Assembly: GCA_937124545.1 (NCBI GenBank)
Contig: CAKZKU010000031.1
Span: 1-64,000, forward strand
Source: an uncultured Microbacteriaceae bacterium
GTDB lineage: Bacteria; Actinomycetota; Actinomycetes; Actinomycetales; Microbacteriaceae
Reading direction: 5' to 3'
DNA: 64,000 nucleotides
The translations under genes were made by a program, and so were the position numbers. Below, piece after piece: positions 38,895 through 48,970 of the stretch. The notes below the pieces were generated by a model that ran no database searches, had not been told where the DNA came from, and saw only the letters and a list, made by a program, of their open reading frames with translations. Each line of letters begins with the position of its first letter. Position 1 is the stretch's first letter.

Positions 38895-40904
38895 ATGGCC
38901 ACGAAACGTCCCACTCTAAAGGCACTGCTTAAGGGCCCTCTTCCCTACATCGTCATTGGTATCGCGGTGATTGCGGTGGGCCTTTCCTTACTCGGCGCCG
39001 GTGGCTTCCGTCCGATCAGTACCCAACAGGGTTTAGAGCTTCTGCTGGAAAACCAGGTGGAAGAAGTCACCATTATCGATGGTGAGCAAAGGGTCGATCT
39101 TGAACTGAGGCAAAGCTTCCAGGGTGAGGGAACGCAGGTCCAGTTTTATTACGTCGCACCGCGAGGCGCAGATGTCGTGGCTGCTGTCGATAACTCGGAT
39201 GTCACCGAGTTCACGGATGAGGTACCGCAGACCAACTGGTTTGTGTCGCTGTTGGGCTTCATCGTCCCCTTCCTTCTTATTGGCGTAATTTTCTGGTTCC
39301 TGCTGAGCAGCATGCAGGGCGGTGGCTCGCGGGTCATGCAGTTTGGTAAGTCCAAAGCAAAACTCGTCTCGAAAGAAACCCCCAAGGTCACCTTTGAGGA
39401 CGTTGCGGGTGCTGACGAAGCGATTGATGAACTCCACGAAATAAAGGAATTCCTCCAGGATTCGGAGAAGTTCCTCTCGCTCGGGGCGCGAATCCCGAAG
39501 GGTGTCTTGCTCTATGGCCCTCCCGGAACAGGGAAGACCTTGCTGGCCCGGGCGGTAGCCGGCGAGGCCGATGTGCCTTTCTATTCGATTTCGGGATCCG
39601 ATTTCGTTGAAATGTTTGTCGGTGTGGGTGCCTCACGGGTGCGGGACCTGTTCAAAGAAGCCAAAGAAAATGCCCCCGCCATTATTTTTGTCGACGAGAT
39701 CGATGCCGTTGGTCGACACCGCGGAGCCGGCATGGGCGGCGGTCACGACGAGCGCGAGCAAACTCTGAACCAGCTGTTGGTGGAGATGGATGGTTTTGAC
39801 CCCAAAACCAATGTGATTTTGATTGCAGCGACGAACCGGCCCGACATTCTTGACCCAGCGCTCCTTCGACCCGGTCGTTTTGACCGCCAGGTTCAGGTCG
39901 ATGCACCGGATATGAAGGGTCGGGAGCAGATCCTCGCCGTTCACGCCAAAGGAAAGCCGATGGCGAAGGGTGTCGACCTCTCTGTCCTTGCTCGAAAGAC
40001 CCCCGGGTTTACCGGTGCGGACCTTGCCAACGTGCTGAATGAGGCTGCGTTACTGACTGCCCGTAGTAATGGGAAAAAGATAACTAACGAAACCCTCGAC
40101 GAGGCGGTCGATCGTGTCATGGCTGGGCCTCAACGTCGCACTCGAGTAATGAGCGACAAAGAGCGGCTCGTGACTGCGTATCACGAGGGCGGCCACGCTC
40201 TTGCTGCCGCAGCGATGCGTAACACCGACCCGGTGACAAAGGTGACCATCCTCCCGCGGGGCCGCGCACTGGGGTACACCATGGTGATGCCGTTGGATGA
40301 CAAGTACTCCGTCACCAGAAACGAGCTGTTGGACCAGTTGACCTATGCCATGGGTGGCCGGGTGGCCGAAGAGCTGGTCTTCCACGATCCAACCACCGGA
40401 GCGTCTAACGACATCGAAAAGGCCACATCGATTGCGCGACGGATGGTCACCGAATACGGCATGAGCGAGCACGTCGGCGCGGTCAAGCTAGGACAAGCCA
40501 GTGGCGAAGTCTTCCTGGGTCGCGACATGGGGCACCAACGGGACTACTCGGACTCCATTGCCGAGATGGTGGACACCCAGGTGCGGAACCTGATTGACCG
40601 TGCCCACACCGAAGCCTGGAAAGTTTTGAACCAAAACCGCGCCATTCTTGACCGGTTGGCCACGGAGCTTTTGGAAAAGGAGACACTGGATCACCACCAA
40701 TTGGCAGAGATTTTCCGTGATGTGGAGAAGCTACCGAAGCGTCCGCAGTGGCTCTCGAGCGCCAAGCGACCGGTGTCCAACGCAGGTCCGGTAGACGTTC
40801 CGAAGCGCAGAGCGGCCGCGACGAAGAAGGCTCCTGCCAAGCGTGCTGCTCCGAAAAAGACAACGGCGAAAAAGCCCCGGGCGTCACAGGGCTCTGGTGG
40901 ATAG
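38895..40904 (+). CDS. ftsH: ATP-dependent zinc metalloprotease FtsH
   Basis: [28 protein letters not shown] zinc site, basic C-terminal tail. Confidence 0.97.
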   Translation: MATKRPTLKALLKGPLPYIVIGIAVIAVGLSLLGAGGFRPISTQQGLELLLENQVEEVTIIDGEQRVDLELRQSFQGEGTQVQFYYVAPRGADVVAAVDNSDVTEFTDEVPQTNWFVSLLGFIVPFLLIGVIFWFLLSSMQGGGSRVMQFGKSKAKLVSKETPKVTFEDVAGADEAIDELHEIKEFLQDSEKFLSLGARIPKGVLLYGPPGTGKTLLARAVAGEADVPFYSISGSDFVEMFVGVGASRVRDLFKEAKENAPAIIFVDEIDAVGRHRGAGMGGGHDEREQTLNQLLVEMDGFDPKTNVILIAATNRPDILDPALLRPGRFDRQVQVDAPDMKGREQILAVHAKGKPMAKGVDLSVLARKTPGFTGADLANVLNEAALLTARSNGKKITNETLDEAVDRVMAGPQRRTRVMSDKERLVTAYHEGGHALAAAAMRNTDPVTKVTILPRGRALGYTMVMPLDDKYSVTRNELLDQLTYAMGGRVAEELVFHDPTTGASNDIEKATSIARRMVTEYGMSEHVGAVKLGQASGEVFLGRDMGHQRDYSDSIAEMVDTQVRNLIDRAHTEAWKVLNQNRAILDRLATELLEKETLDHHQLAEIFRDVEKLPKRPQWLSSAKRPVSNAGPVDVPKRRAAATKKAPAKRAAPKKTTAKKPRASQGSGG

Positions 40905-41472
40905 CCAGGCAATTTCTCGAGCAGTCAGAGACATCCTGATTGCTGTCGGGGAGGATCCTTCTAGGGAAGGTTTGGGGAGTACCCCCGACCGGGTGGCTGA
41001 GCTTTTCACCGAGCTTTATGCGGGTGTCGGTGTCGACCCGGTACAGGTTCTTCGTGATGCAAAGCCTGTTGCGAGTAGCGAGTCGGAGCGCGGCGAACTT
41101 GTGGCGCTGCGAGATATTGCCTTTCACTCGATCTGTGAGCACCACCTCCTGCCTTTTGAAGGATCAGCGAGTGTTGTGTATGCACCCGCCGGTGCAATCG
41201 TGGGCCTGGGAACGCTCGCCACTTTGGTTGAAGTGAGTGCCGCGCGTCCGCAGCTTCAAGAAAGACTCGGCGAAATGGTGGTGCAGTCCCTCGTCAACTC
41301 AGCGGTGGCTGCTGGAGCACTGGTGGTTCTTTCGGCTTCGCATGGATGTGTGCGGTTTCGTGGCCCCAAACAGACCCTAACCACGGTGACGGTGGCGGCA
41401 GCGGGAACCCTCAGCGAGGGAGCCGCCCGCCACGAAGCTCTGCTCTTGGCGGGTGCGGAAGAGTCCGCGTGA
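40897..41472 (+). CDS. folE: GTP cyclohydrolase I, divergent
   Basis: [44 protein letters not shown] at 40897 overlaps ftsH stop. Confidence 0.85.
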   Translation: MDSQAISRAVRDILIAVGEDPSREGLGSTPDRVAELFTELYAGVGVDPVQVLRDAKPVASSESERGELVALRDIAFHSICEHHLLPFEGSASVVYAPAGAIVGLGTLATLVEVSAARPQLQERLGEMVVQSLVNSAVAAGALVVLSASHGCVRFRGPKQTLTTVTVAAAGTLSEGAARHEALLLAGAEESA

Positions 41473-42290
41473 GCCCGCAGGCAAGACCCCAGATTTGGGG
41501 GGTTCTGAACGTCACTCCTGATTCCTTCAGCGATGGTGGCCAGTTTCTTGAGGTGGACTCGGCGCTGGACCATGCACTGCGCATGGTGGAGGCGGGCGCC
41601 ACTGTCATCGATGTGGGGGGTGAATCGACAAAACCTGGTGTTTCTCGGGTCGATGCGGCTGAGGAACAGCACCGAGTTCTTCCCGTTATTGAGCGTCTCG
41701 CGGAACAGGGCATTGTGGTGAGTATCGACACGATGCGTGCCGATACGGCGCAACGGGCACTCGATGCCGGTGCCCAGATCATCAATGACGTGTCGGGGGG
41801 AAACGCTGATTCCAACATGTTGGCTGTTATGGCGTCCTCAGGCCGTGACGTGGTGCTGATGCACTGGCGGGGACACAGCGAGCACATGGATTCGCTGGCG
41901 CACTACGACGATGTCCTCGCTGAGGTGAAACAGGAACTGACTGCGCGAGTAGAGGCAGCCCGTGAGGCAGGAATTGCGCAGGAGCGCATCATTCTTGACC
42001 CGGGACTGGGATTCGCTAAGGCCCCCGCGCATAACTGGGCACTCGCCTCTCGGATCTCGGAAGCGGTACCTGCTGGGTTCCGAACCCTCGTAGGCGCCTC
42101 TCGGAAGCGTTTCCTGGGCGAGCTCCTCCCCGAGGGTCACGCGGTCGAGGAGCGCGACAGCGTCTCTGCTCAACTCGGAGCACGTTTGGCTGACCAAGGG
42201 GTGTGGGCTCTGAGGGTCCACAATGTTAGCGAGCAGACTCGGGCCCTTAACCTCTGGCAAGCTTTTCGGGAAGGGGGTCTGAATGGCTGA
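41469..42290 (+). CDS. folP: Dihydropteroate synthase
   Basis: GVLNVTPDSFSDGG, DVGGESTKPG, DPGLGFAK. Confidence 0.95.
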   Translation: MSPQARPQIWGVLNVTPDSFSDGGQFLEVDSALDHALRMVEAGATVIDVGGESTKPGVSRVDAAEEQHRVLPVIERLAEQGIVVSIDTMRADTAQRALDAGAQIINDVSGGNADSNMLAVMASSGRDVVLMHWRGHSEHMDSLAHYDDVLAEVKQELTARVEAAREAGIAQERIILDPGLGFAKAPAHNWALASRISEAVPAGFRTLVGASRKRFLGELLPEGHAVEERDSVSAQLGARLADQGVWALRVHNVSEQTRALNLWQAFREGGLNG

Positions 42291-42651
42291 TGTCATCCGT
42301 TTAGTGGGGATAGAAGTGTTTGCTCACCACGGGGTATTCCCCGAGGAGCGGCGTGACGGTCAAAACTTCCTGATTGATGTTGAGGTTGAGTACGACATGA
42401 CGCCAGCAGCCCGATCGGATGATGTGAGTGACGCTATTGACTATGGCGCCCTGGCTGCCGCTATCGCCGAGAACGCGTCAGCGAACCCGGTTGATCTGTT
42501 GGAGACTCTCGCTCTGCGGCTAATCCACGTCGTGATGACATTTGAGAAAGCTCTCGCGGCCACGGTGACCATCCACAAACCTGACGCCCCGATGCCGGTT
42601 CGCGTGGCTGGCTCTTCGGTGTCCTTGAGACGAGAGCGGGCCGAACTGTGA
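42283..42651 (+). CDS. folB: Dihydroneopterin aldolase
   Basis: VGIEVFAHHGVFPEERRDGQNFLIDVEV. Confidence 0.93.
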   Translation: MADVIRLVGIEVFAHHGVFPEERRDGQNFLIDVEVEYDMTPAARSDDVSDAIDYGALAAAIAENASANPVDLLETLALRLIHVVMTFEKALAATVTIHKPDAPMPVRVAGSSVSLRRERAEL

Positions 42652-43145
42652 CAGCCGACGGATGGACCCCCTGCGTGGTGGCACTGGGAACAAACCAGGG
42701 TGATCGGGAAGAAACCGCTTTTCGAGCCCTCGCTGACCTTCGAGCGGTTGAGGGGTTTCGCATTACCGCCCAGTCAAGCTTGCACGAGACGGTGGCGTTG
42801 ACCAGTGAGGGATTTGACCCTGACGCTCCGGGGTACATCAACCAAATTGTGCTTCTTGACTCGGCCTGGTCCCCTGAGCAAACGCTTGCGCGATTGTGGG
42901 AGGTAGAACGTGCCCACGGTCGGGTGCGCACGGGTGAGCGATACGCGGACCGCACGCTGGATCTGGACCTGATTGCCTACGGCGAACTCACTATGGAGTC
43001 CGAGACCTTGACACTGCCGCACCCTCGGGCACACGAGCGCCGATTCGTGGTGGAACCCTGGCACGAGGTCGATCCGACGGCAACTCTGCCGGGTCAGGGA
43101 CCTATCGCCGAAATCCTGGAGAGGATTCCGCGGGATTCGTCATGA
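42648..43145 (+). CDS. folK: HPPK (pterin pyrophosphokinase)
   Basis: ALGTNQGDRE, YINQIVLLDS, RYADRTLDLDLIAYGE, LPHPRAHERRFV. Confidence 0.94.
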   Translation: MTADGWTPCVVALGTNQGDREETAFRALADLRAVEGFRITAQSSLHETVALTSEGFDPDAPGYINQIVLLDSAWSPEQTLARLWEVERAHGRVRTGERYADRTLDLDLIAYGELTMESETLTLPHPRAHERRFVVEPWHEVDPTATLPGQGPIAEILERIPRDSS

Positions 43146-43618
43146 GGTTTACCTCGATTCGAACGCTGGTGACGTGTGCTGCAGTCGGAGTGCTCCTTGC
43201 GGGTGGGGGGCAATGGTTACTCACGCGACTCGGGGAACAAGCCATTGTGCCTCCGCCCAGTTGGAGCGCAACCCTTGTAATCATTGGCGGAGCGATTGTG
43301 ACGTTGGCGTGGCCGGTACGGCGCAGTGTTCGTAGCGCCACCACAGTTGCCCTGGACCCTCTGTATGCAACACGCGTGGTCTTGCTCGCGAAGGCGAGCG
43401 CCTTGGCGGGGTTTGCGCTCGTGGGCGCAGCACTGGGTTTGGGACTGTTTTTCCTCACTCGTCCCGTTGTTGCTGATGATGCCCTGTGGTGGGTGGGAGC
43501 AGCTCTGATCGGCGCTCTAGTCTTAGGCGTTGGAGGAATCATCGCGGAGCGATGGTGCGCCTATCCTCCGGGTGGAGAGGATCCGCCTGGCCCCCTACTG
43601 GAAGGAGAACGCACGTGA
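43142..43618 (+). CDS. DUF3180-like membrane protein
   Basis: Four hydrophobic segments, position after folK. Confidence 0.65.
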   Translation: MRFTSIRTLVTCAAVGVLLAGGGQWLLTRLGEQAIVPPPSWSATLVIIGGAIVTLAWPVRRSVRSATTVALDPLYATRVVLLAKASALAGFALVGAALGLGLFFLTRPVVADDALWWVGAALIGALVLGVGGIIAERWCAYPPGGEDPPGPLLEGERT

Positions 43619-44097
43619 GTGACACCGATGTTCAGTGGCAAAGCGTGAGTTCCCGGTATCAGGCGGAATTGTGGGTTATTACGGGAATCGCGTGGTTAGT
43701 GATGGTGGCGGCCTCGAGTGTGCCGTTATGGATTGTGGGGACTCGTGACAACGTCTGGGGGTGGTTCGTTGTGTCCGTGGTTGTGGCTGCGGGGCTTGTG
43801 GTCCTGGGCTTTATTCCGCGACGCGTTCGAGCACTGGGTTATGCCCTGCGAGAGGACGACCTCGTTTTTCGCAGGGGAGTTTTCTTCCAGCGCATCGTTG
43901 CGGTTCCCTATGGGCGGCTTCAGCTCGTGGACGTGGGCAGAGGACCCATTGCGCGGGCTTTAGGACTATCCCAACTCAGCCTCGTGACCGCAGCGGCATC
44001 AAGCGGCGTCTCCATTCCTGGCCTTCCGCTCGCAACGGCCGATCAGTTGCGTGACCATCTCATCGCGCTGGCTGAAACTAGGCGAGCAGGACTGTAG
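43615..44097 (+). CDS. Bacterial PH (YdbS-like) membrane protein
   Basis: Two TMs then LREDDLVFRRGVFFQRIVAVPYGRLQLVDVGRGPIARALGLSQL. Confidence 0.8.
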   Translation: MSDTDVQWQSVSSRYQAELWVITGIAWLVMVAASSVPLWIVGTRDNVWGWFVVSVVVAAGLVVLGFIPRRVRALGYALREDDLVFRRGVFFQRIVAVPYGRLQLVDVGRGPIARALGLSQLSLVTAAASSGVSIPGLPLATADQLRDHLIALAETRRAGL

Positions 44098-45554
44098 TGG
44101 CCGAGGGCACCCTTCGCGAAGCCAGCGATGCCAGCAGTGGACAGTGGCATCGGCTTCACCCGCTAACCCCGGTTCTCCAGGGGGGCGTGGTGGTGGTGGC
44201 CGTGCTCACGGCGGCGGTTTTCATTTTGTGGGAAAACCTCATCCTGCCAACCCTTTTGGTTTTCTTTGGTGTTGATGACGAGCTACCAGACCAAGATCTG
44301 TGGCGTTTCGTGCAGGAATTTCTGGGCTGGATTGCGGTGTCCGCGCTTCTCCTTGTGGTGGTGTTGGTCGTTATTTTTTGGCTGCAGTGGCGGGTTCACG
44401 TGTTTCGCATGGACGACGACGTCATTGACGTGAAAAAGGGGCTTCTGGTCAAAACCTGGCGTCAAGCTCGGCGCGACAGGGTGAACACCATCGGTGTGCG
44501 ACGTCCTCTGCTGCCTCGGCTCTTGGGTCTTGCCAAGCTTGATATCCAAGCCGCGGGAAACGACGCGAATGTGGTGTTGGAATATCTCCCCGTCACCCTC
44601 GCACAGGATCTGAGGCGGCTCATTCTCCAGGGTGATGTGTCCGAGCGGAGCGAAGAGGTCGAGCAGCGGCCCCAACGTGAAGTCGACGTTCCTCTTTTCC
44701 GTTATGTCGGCTCCCTGGTGGCCAGCGTGGAGACAGTGGTCCTGCTTACGGTGATCACCACCGTGAGCATCTTCGCCATCGCGGTGGGGGACCTTGCTGT
44801 TTGGCTGGCTGTGGTTCTGGCTCTGTTTGTCTATGTGGTTTACCTGGTCGAGCGCACCGTGAGGTGGGGGAACTTCGTGGTGGATTCGCTCTCCGGGGAT
44901 CTGAGGGTGTCCGTCGGGTTGCTCGCCACCAGCGTGGAAACGATTCCGCCCCAGCGCATTCACACACTCGAGTTCAGTCAGCCCTGGCCCTGGAAACTCT
45001 TTGGCTGGTGGCGCTTGAATGCGAATCTTGCTTCCCAACCGGGCGCCGCCACTAACAAAGCGCCCGAACACACGGTCATCATTCCGGTGGCAACCGTTGC
45101 TGAAGTGATGAAGATCGTGCGTCTTGGGATGCCAGGGATGATCCTGGGTGAGGTGGAAGAGCAGGTCGAGGGCTTGTTGTCGCAGCCGCGCAAACGCCTG
45201 ACCGGCGGGCTCGGTTCGCCCCGGCGCGGGCGCTGGAGAAACCCGTTTTCCGCACACCTCACGATGGCAGCGCTTCAACCGGGGCTCGTGGTGATGCGCA
45301 GGGGGTTACTAACCTCTCGGATTAGCGTGACGCCTTTGACCAGAATCCAAAGCGCGAGTGTGAGCCAGGGGCCCTGGCATCGGGCACTGGGTCTTTCCCA
45401 AATTCACCTCCACAGTGTCGCTGGGCCGGTATCCCTGCGGGCATCGGCACTGGACTCTGCGGACGCGAGAAAGTGGTGGGAAGAGCTCAACATTGCCACC
45501 CACACCGCCGTTTCTGCGGTGGGTTCCCGTCCCGTGAAAGGAGAGAAGGCCTGA
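44097..45554 (+). CDS. Bacterial PH (YdbT-like) membrane protein
   Basis: Multiple bPH2-like blocks (DVKKGLLVKTWRQARRDRVNTIGVRRPLLPRLLGLAKL). Confidence 0.8.
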   Translation: MAEGTLREASDASSGQWHRLHPLTPVLQGGVVVVAVLTAAVFILWENLILPTLLVFFGVDDELPDQDLWRFVQEFLGWIAVSALLLVVVLVVIFWLQWRVHVFRMDDDVIDVKKGLLVKTWRQARRDRVNTIGVRRPLLPRLLGLAKLDIQAAGNDANVVLEYLPVTLAQDLRRLILQGDVSERSEEVEQRPQREVDVPLFRYVGSLVASVETVVLLTVITTVSIFAIAVGDLAVWLAVVLALFVYVVYLVERTVRWGNFVVDSLSGDLRVSVGLLATSVETIPPQRIHTLEFSQPWPWKLFGWWRLNANLASQPGAATNKAPEHTVIIPVATVAEVMKIVRLGMPGMILGEVEEQVEGLLSQPRKRLTGGLGSPRRGRWRNPFSAHLTMAALQPGLVVMRRGLLTSRISVTPLTRIQSASVSQGPWHRALGLSQIHLHSVAGPVSLRASALDSADARKWWEELNIATHTAVSAVGSRPVKGEKA

Positions 45555-46255
45555 TGGATTCGTCCCGGCTTGGTGTTGGCGTGATGGGCGCTGGAAAAAT
45601 CGGCCCGGTGTTGGCGTCCGCACTCGCGGGGGCCGGGCACGCGATTGTGGGAATCACGCCACCCAGTGATGACCGCGAACGAGTCGAAGCGATGCTGGAG
45701 GGCGTCCCCTTCCTGACGCCACAGGAAATCTGTGAACGAAGCGAACTTGTCCTGCTGGCTCTCCCGGACTCGGAACTTCCGGAATTTGTTGAGGGCCTTG
45801 CGGCAACTCACGGTTGGCGATCGGGTCAAATTGTGGCCCACACGTCGATTGTTCACGGCCTCGATGTTCTCCAGCCCGCTGTGGCGCAGGGCGCCATTCC
45901 GATTGGCCTGCACCCCCTCATGGAGTTCAGCGGGTGGAGCATGGATCGCAGCCGAATGGCAGGAGCATGGTGTGTGGTGTCGGCTCCACCGGTGGCTTCT
46001 CCTATTGCCCACGCGCTCGCAGTAGAAATGGGTTTGGAACCCCTGGCGGTGGCCGACGAGCACCGCGGTCACGTCGCCTCAGCGGTAGCTTTGGCCACCA
46101 GTTTTTCGCACACCACAATCGAGGAGGCGGCGGCGAGGCTTCGTCAAGCCGGGGTCGCTAACCCGGGCGTCGTGATGGCGGCGCTTGTTGGCTCGAGCGT
46201 CGATAACGCACTCCGCGCGGTTTCAGGCAACGAGGTCGAGCAGGGCCAAGAGTGA
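45554..46255 (+). CDS. Rossmann-like/DUF2520 oxidoreductase-like protein
   Basis: VGVMGAGKIGPVLASALAGAGH, LHPLMEFSG; upstream of panC. Confidence 0.8.
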   Translation: MDSSRLGVGVMGAGKIGPVLASALAGAGHAIVGITPPSDDRERVEAMLEGVPFLTPQEICERSELVLLALPDSELPEFVEGLAATHGWRSGQIVAHTSIVHGLDVLQPAVAQGAIPIGLHPLMEFSGWSMDRSRMAGAWCVVSAPPVASPIAHALAVEMGLEPLAVADEHRGHVASAVALATSFSHTTIEEAAARLRQAGVANPGVVMAALVGSSVDNALRAVSGNEVEQGQE

Positions 46256-47109
46256 GTCCGATGCAGAGCATTACCGCAGTGGGCGACCTCCGCTCTCTGG
46301 TCGAGTCGTGGCGTTTGGCTGATAGGACCATCGCGTTCGTGCCCACGATGGGGGCTCTCCATGCGGGCCACCAGGAGCTTGTCCGAGTGGCCAAGGAGCG
46401 CGCGGACCGCGTCGTGGTGAGCGTGTATGTCAACCCCCTGCAATTCGGGGACGGGGAAGACTTCGACACTTACCCCCGCAACGTTGCGGAGGATGCGAAG
46501 GCTCTTGCGGGTGTGGGTGCGGACGTATTGTGGACTCCCACCGAGGCGGACATGTACCCGGAGGGCCCGGAGGGTGCTGAGCGGATAACCCCGGGCCCAA
46601 TAGGGGACCTGTGGGAAGGCGCCGAGCGACCCGGCCACTTTGCGGGTGTCCTGACTGTAGTCAAGCGTCTCGTCGATGCTGTGACTCCTGACTATCTCGT
46701 GATGGGGCAAAAAGATGCGCAACAGTTGTGGTTGGTCACCACCATGCTCGAAACACAGGCTCCTTCACTCGATGTCGTTGCGGTGCCGACGGTGCGAGAC
46801 GATGACGGGGTGGCGCTCTCCAGCAGAAACGCCTATCTGAGCGCTGACCAGCGGCAGGTAGCGCAGACCATTCCGCGCGCGCTCGACGCGGCCGGCACTG
46901 CTGGCTCACCAGCGTCTGCGGTGGAGACAGCTAAGCGTGTCCTGCAGAGTGAGCCCCTGATCTCCTTGGACTATGTCGCGCTGGTGGACGAGGACAGCTT
47001 CGAGGAGCTCCCTCCCGGCTCGCTTGCTCGTAGTGGTCGGATGTTGATTGCTGTTCGGGTGGGGAGCACCCGATTGATTGACAATGCCCGCCTGACGTTT
47101 GGTCAGTAG
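46252..47109 (+). CDS. panC: Pantothenate synthetase
   Basis: FVPTMGALHAGHQELVR, YVNPLQFGDGEDF, MGQKDAQQLWL, SSRNAYL. Confidence 0.96.
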   Translation: MSPMQSITAVGDLRSLVESWRLADRTIAFVPTMGALHAGHQELVRVAKERADRVVVSVYVNPLQFGDGEDFDTYPRNVAEDAKALAGVGADVLWTPTEADMYPEGPEGAERITPGPIGDLWEGAERPGHFAGVLTVVKRLVDAVTPDYLVMGQKDAQQLWLVTTMLETQAPSLDVVAVPTVRDDDGVALSSRNAYLSADQRQVAQTIPRALDAAGTAGSPASAVETAKRVLQSEPLISLDYVALVDEDSFEELPPGSLARSGRMLIAVRVGSTRLIDNARLTFGQ

Positions 47110-47144
47110 GCTTACGGGGACATTCCCCTGGTTGAAAGATCCCG

Positions 47145-48641
47145 ATGACTGACGTTTCCGATGTGCCCACCGAGGGTGCGGATACCGCTGAACAGCACGA
47201 AGTAAGGCTGGCTAAACGCGCTCGCATGTTGGAGCAGGGTATTCAGCCCTACCCGGTGTCGCTCGGCATCACGACGACTATTGACGCCGTTCGTGCCGCA
47301 CATCCCGACCTGGAGCCAGAAGCCAGTACCGGTGAGATTGTTGGCCTGGCAGGCCGCATCGTTCACATGCGGGTGACCGGAAAACTGGCATTCATTTCGC
47401 TTCAAGCGGGTTCCGGTGAGCGAATTCAGGCGATGATTTCTTTTGGCGAGGTAGGCGAGGATTCCTACGCGGCGCTCAAAGACCTCGTGGATCTGGGTGA
47501 CCACCTTTTTGTGTCGGGGGAAGTGATTGCCTCGAAACGTGGCGAGCTCTCGATTATGGCCTCGCAATGGCAGGTAGCGGCAAAAGCACTCATGCCGATG
47601 CCAAACCTTCATTCCGAACTGAACGAAGAGACCCGCGTCCGACAGCGGTACTTAGATCTGATCGTCCGTGAGCAGGCTCGAGTGACCGTTCGCCAGCGCG
47701 CTGAAGTCAACGCCTCGCTTCGAGCAACGTTCGCGGAGCACGGATACCTTGAAGTGGAAACCCCCATGCTGCAAACGCAGCACGGCGGCGCCACCGCACG
47801 TCCTTTTGTCACGCAGTCCAATGCCTTTGGGACGGATTTGTTTCTGCGGATTGCTCCAGAGTTGTTCCTCAAACGCGCCGTGGTGGGTGGGCTTGAGCGC
47901 GTATTTGAGATCAATAGGAACTTCCGCAACGAGGGGGCCGACTCCACCCACAGTCCAGAATTCTCTATGCTCGAGGCCTATCAGGCTTACGGGGATTACC
48001 ACCAAATGGCGGACCTCACCCAGGAGCTAATCCAGAAGGCCGCGTTCGCGACGTCGGGTAGCCACACGGTGACGTGGGCTGATGGCACCGATCATGATTT
48101 GGGCGGTCAGTGGGACAGGCTCTCACTCTACGAAAGCCTCTCCGATGCCTGTGGCACCACGATTACTCCGGAGACGGACATGGCGACTCTGTCGGCCATG
48201 GCGAAGGCCGAAGGGATTGAGGTCGCTCAACCGACGCACGGCAAATTGGTGGAAGAGCTGTGGGAGCACTTTGTCATTGACTCGTTGACCACGCCCACGT
48301 TTGTCATGGACTACCCAGTGGATACCTCACCCTTGGTGAGAGAGCATCGGTCGAAGCCTGGTGTTGTCGAAAAGTGGGACCTTTATGTCCGCGGATTTGA
48401 ACTTGCTACCGGCTATTCCGAGCTGGTGGATCCCGTCATTCAGCGTGAGCGTTTTGTCGAGCAGGCGCGACTGGGCGCTAAGGGCGATGAGGAAGCAATG
48501 AGAGTGGATGAAGACTTCCTGCGCGCACTGGAACACGGCATGCCCCCCAGTGGCGGAATGGGAATGGGGATTGACCGCCTGATGATGGCCCTCACGGGGC
48601 TTGGCATCAGAGAGACGGTGTTGTTCCCCCTGGTGAAGTGA
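47145..48641 (+). CDS. lysS: Lysyl-tRNA synthetase, class II
   Basis: VRQRYLDLIVRE, FEINRNFRNEGADSTHSPEF, GMGMGIDRLMMALTG. Confidence 0.97.
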   Translation: MTDVSDVPTEGADTAEQHEVRLAKRARMLEQGIQPYPVSLGITTTIDAVRAAHPDLEPEASTGEIVGLAGRIVHMRVTGKLAFISLQAGSGERIQAMISFGEVGEDSYAALKDLVDLGDHLFVSGEVIASKRGELSIMASQWQVAAKALMPMPNLHSELNEETRVRQRYLDLIVREQARVTVRQRAEVNASLRATFAEHGYLEVETPMLQTQHGGATARPFVTQSNAFGTDLFLRIAPELFLKRAVVGGLERVFEINRNFRNEGADSTHSPEFSMLEAYQAYGDYHQMADLTQELIQKAAFATSGSHTVTWADGTDHDLGGQWDRLSLYESLSDACGTTITPETDMATLSAMAKAEGIEVAQPTHGKLVEELWEHFVIDSLTTPTFVMDYPVDTSPLVREHRSKPGVVEKWDLYVRGFELATGYSELVDPVIQRERFVEQARLGAKGDEEAMRVDEDFLRALEHGMPPSGGMGMGIDRLMMALTGLGIRETVLFPLVK

Positions 48642-48819
48642 CGTCATCGTCCACGGGAAGCCCGCGCTTACGGCGTTCCTCGGTTTCCATTTTTTTGTAA
48701 ATCGAGCGTTCGCTCCGGTCTGCCCGGAGAATCGATCGCACCACAAACCAGAACAGCACCCCCATGAGTGCTGTGGGGGTCACCGAAAACAGGGCGTTGA
48801 GCCAGAAATTCTCGATCAC
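48607..48819 (-). CDS. Small single-TM protein overlapping the lysS 3' end
   Basis: MIENFWLNALFSVTPTALMGVLFWFVVRSILRADRSERSIYKKMETEERRKRG; amphipathic, coding-like. Confidence 0.6.
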   Translation of the reverse strand: MIENFWLNALFSVTPTALMGVLFWFVVRSILRADRSERSIYKKMETEERRKRGLPVDDDVTSPGGTTPSL

Positions 48820-48826
48820 GGGTTCC

Positions 48827-48931
48827 CTAACTAATCAACGTGGTCAGTGCATAGAGACCAAAGCCGGCAAGAATTGTCACCAGAGCAATACGGGCCGGGG
48901 GCCAGGGTGATTTTTTTTGCGGTTCGCTCAT
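48827..48931 (-). CDS. Tiny 34-aa single-TM protein, absent from ORF track
   Basis: MSEPQKKSPWPPARIALVTILAGFGLYALTTLIS*, directly upstream of the 48607-48819 gene. Confidence 0.55.
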   Translation of the reverse strand: MSEPQKKSPWPPARIALVTILAGFGLYALTTLIS

Positions 48932-48970
48932 CGAAGTAAAAGCCTAGAGTGCGGAAATTCTTGTTCGCTG

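Noticed and set aside
44283-45278. 331-aa antisense ORF opposite the PH-domain gene
   Set aside because: Low-complexity shadow translation with no motif; sense frame carries bPH2-like blocks.
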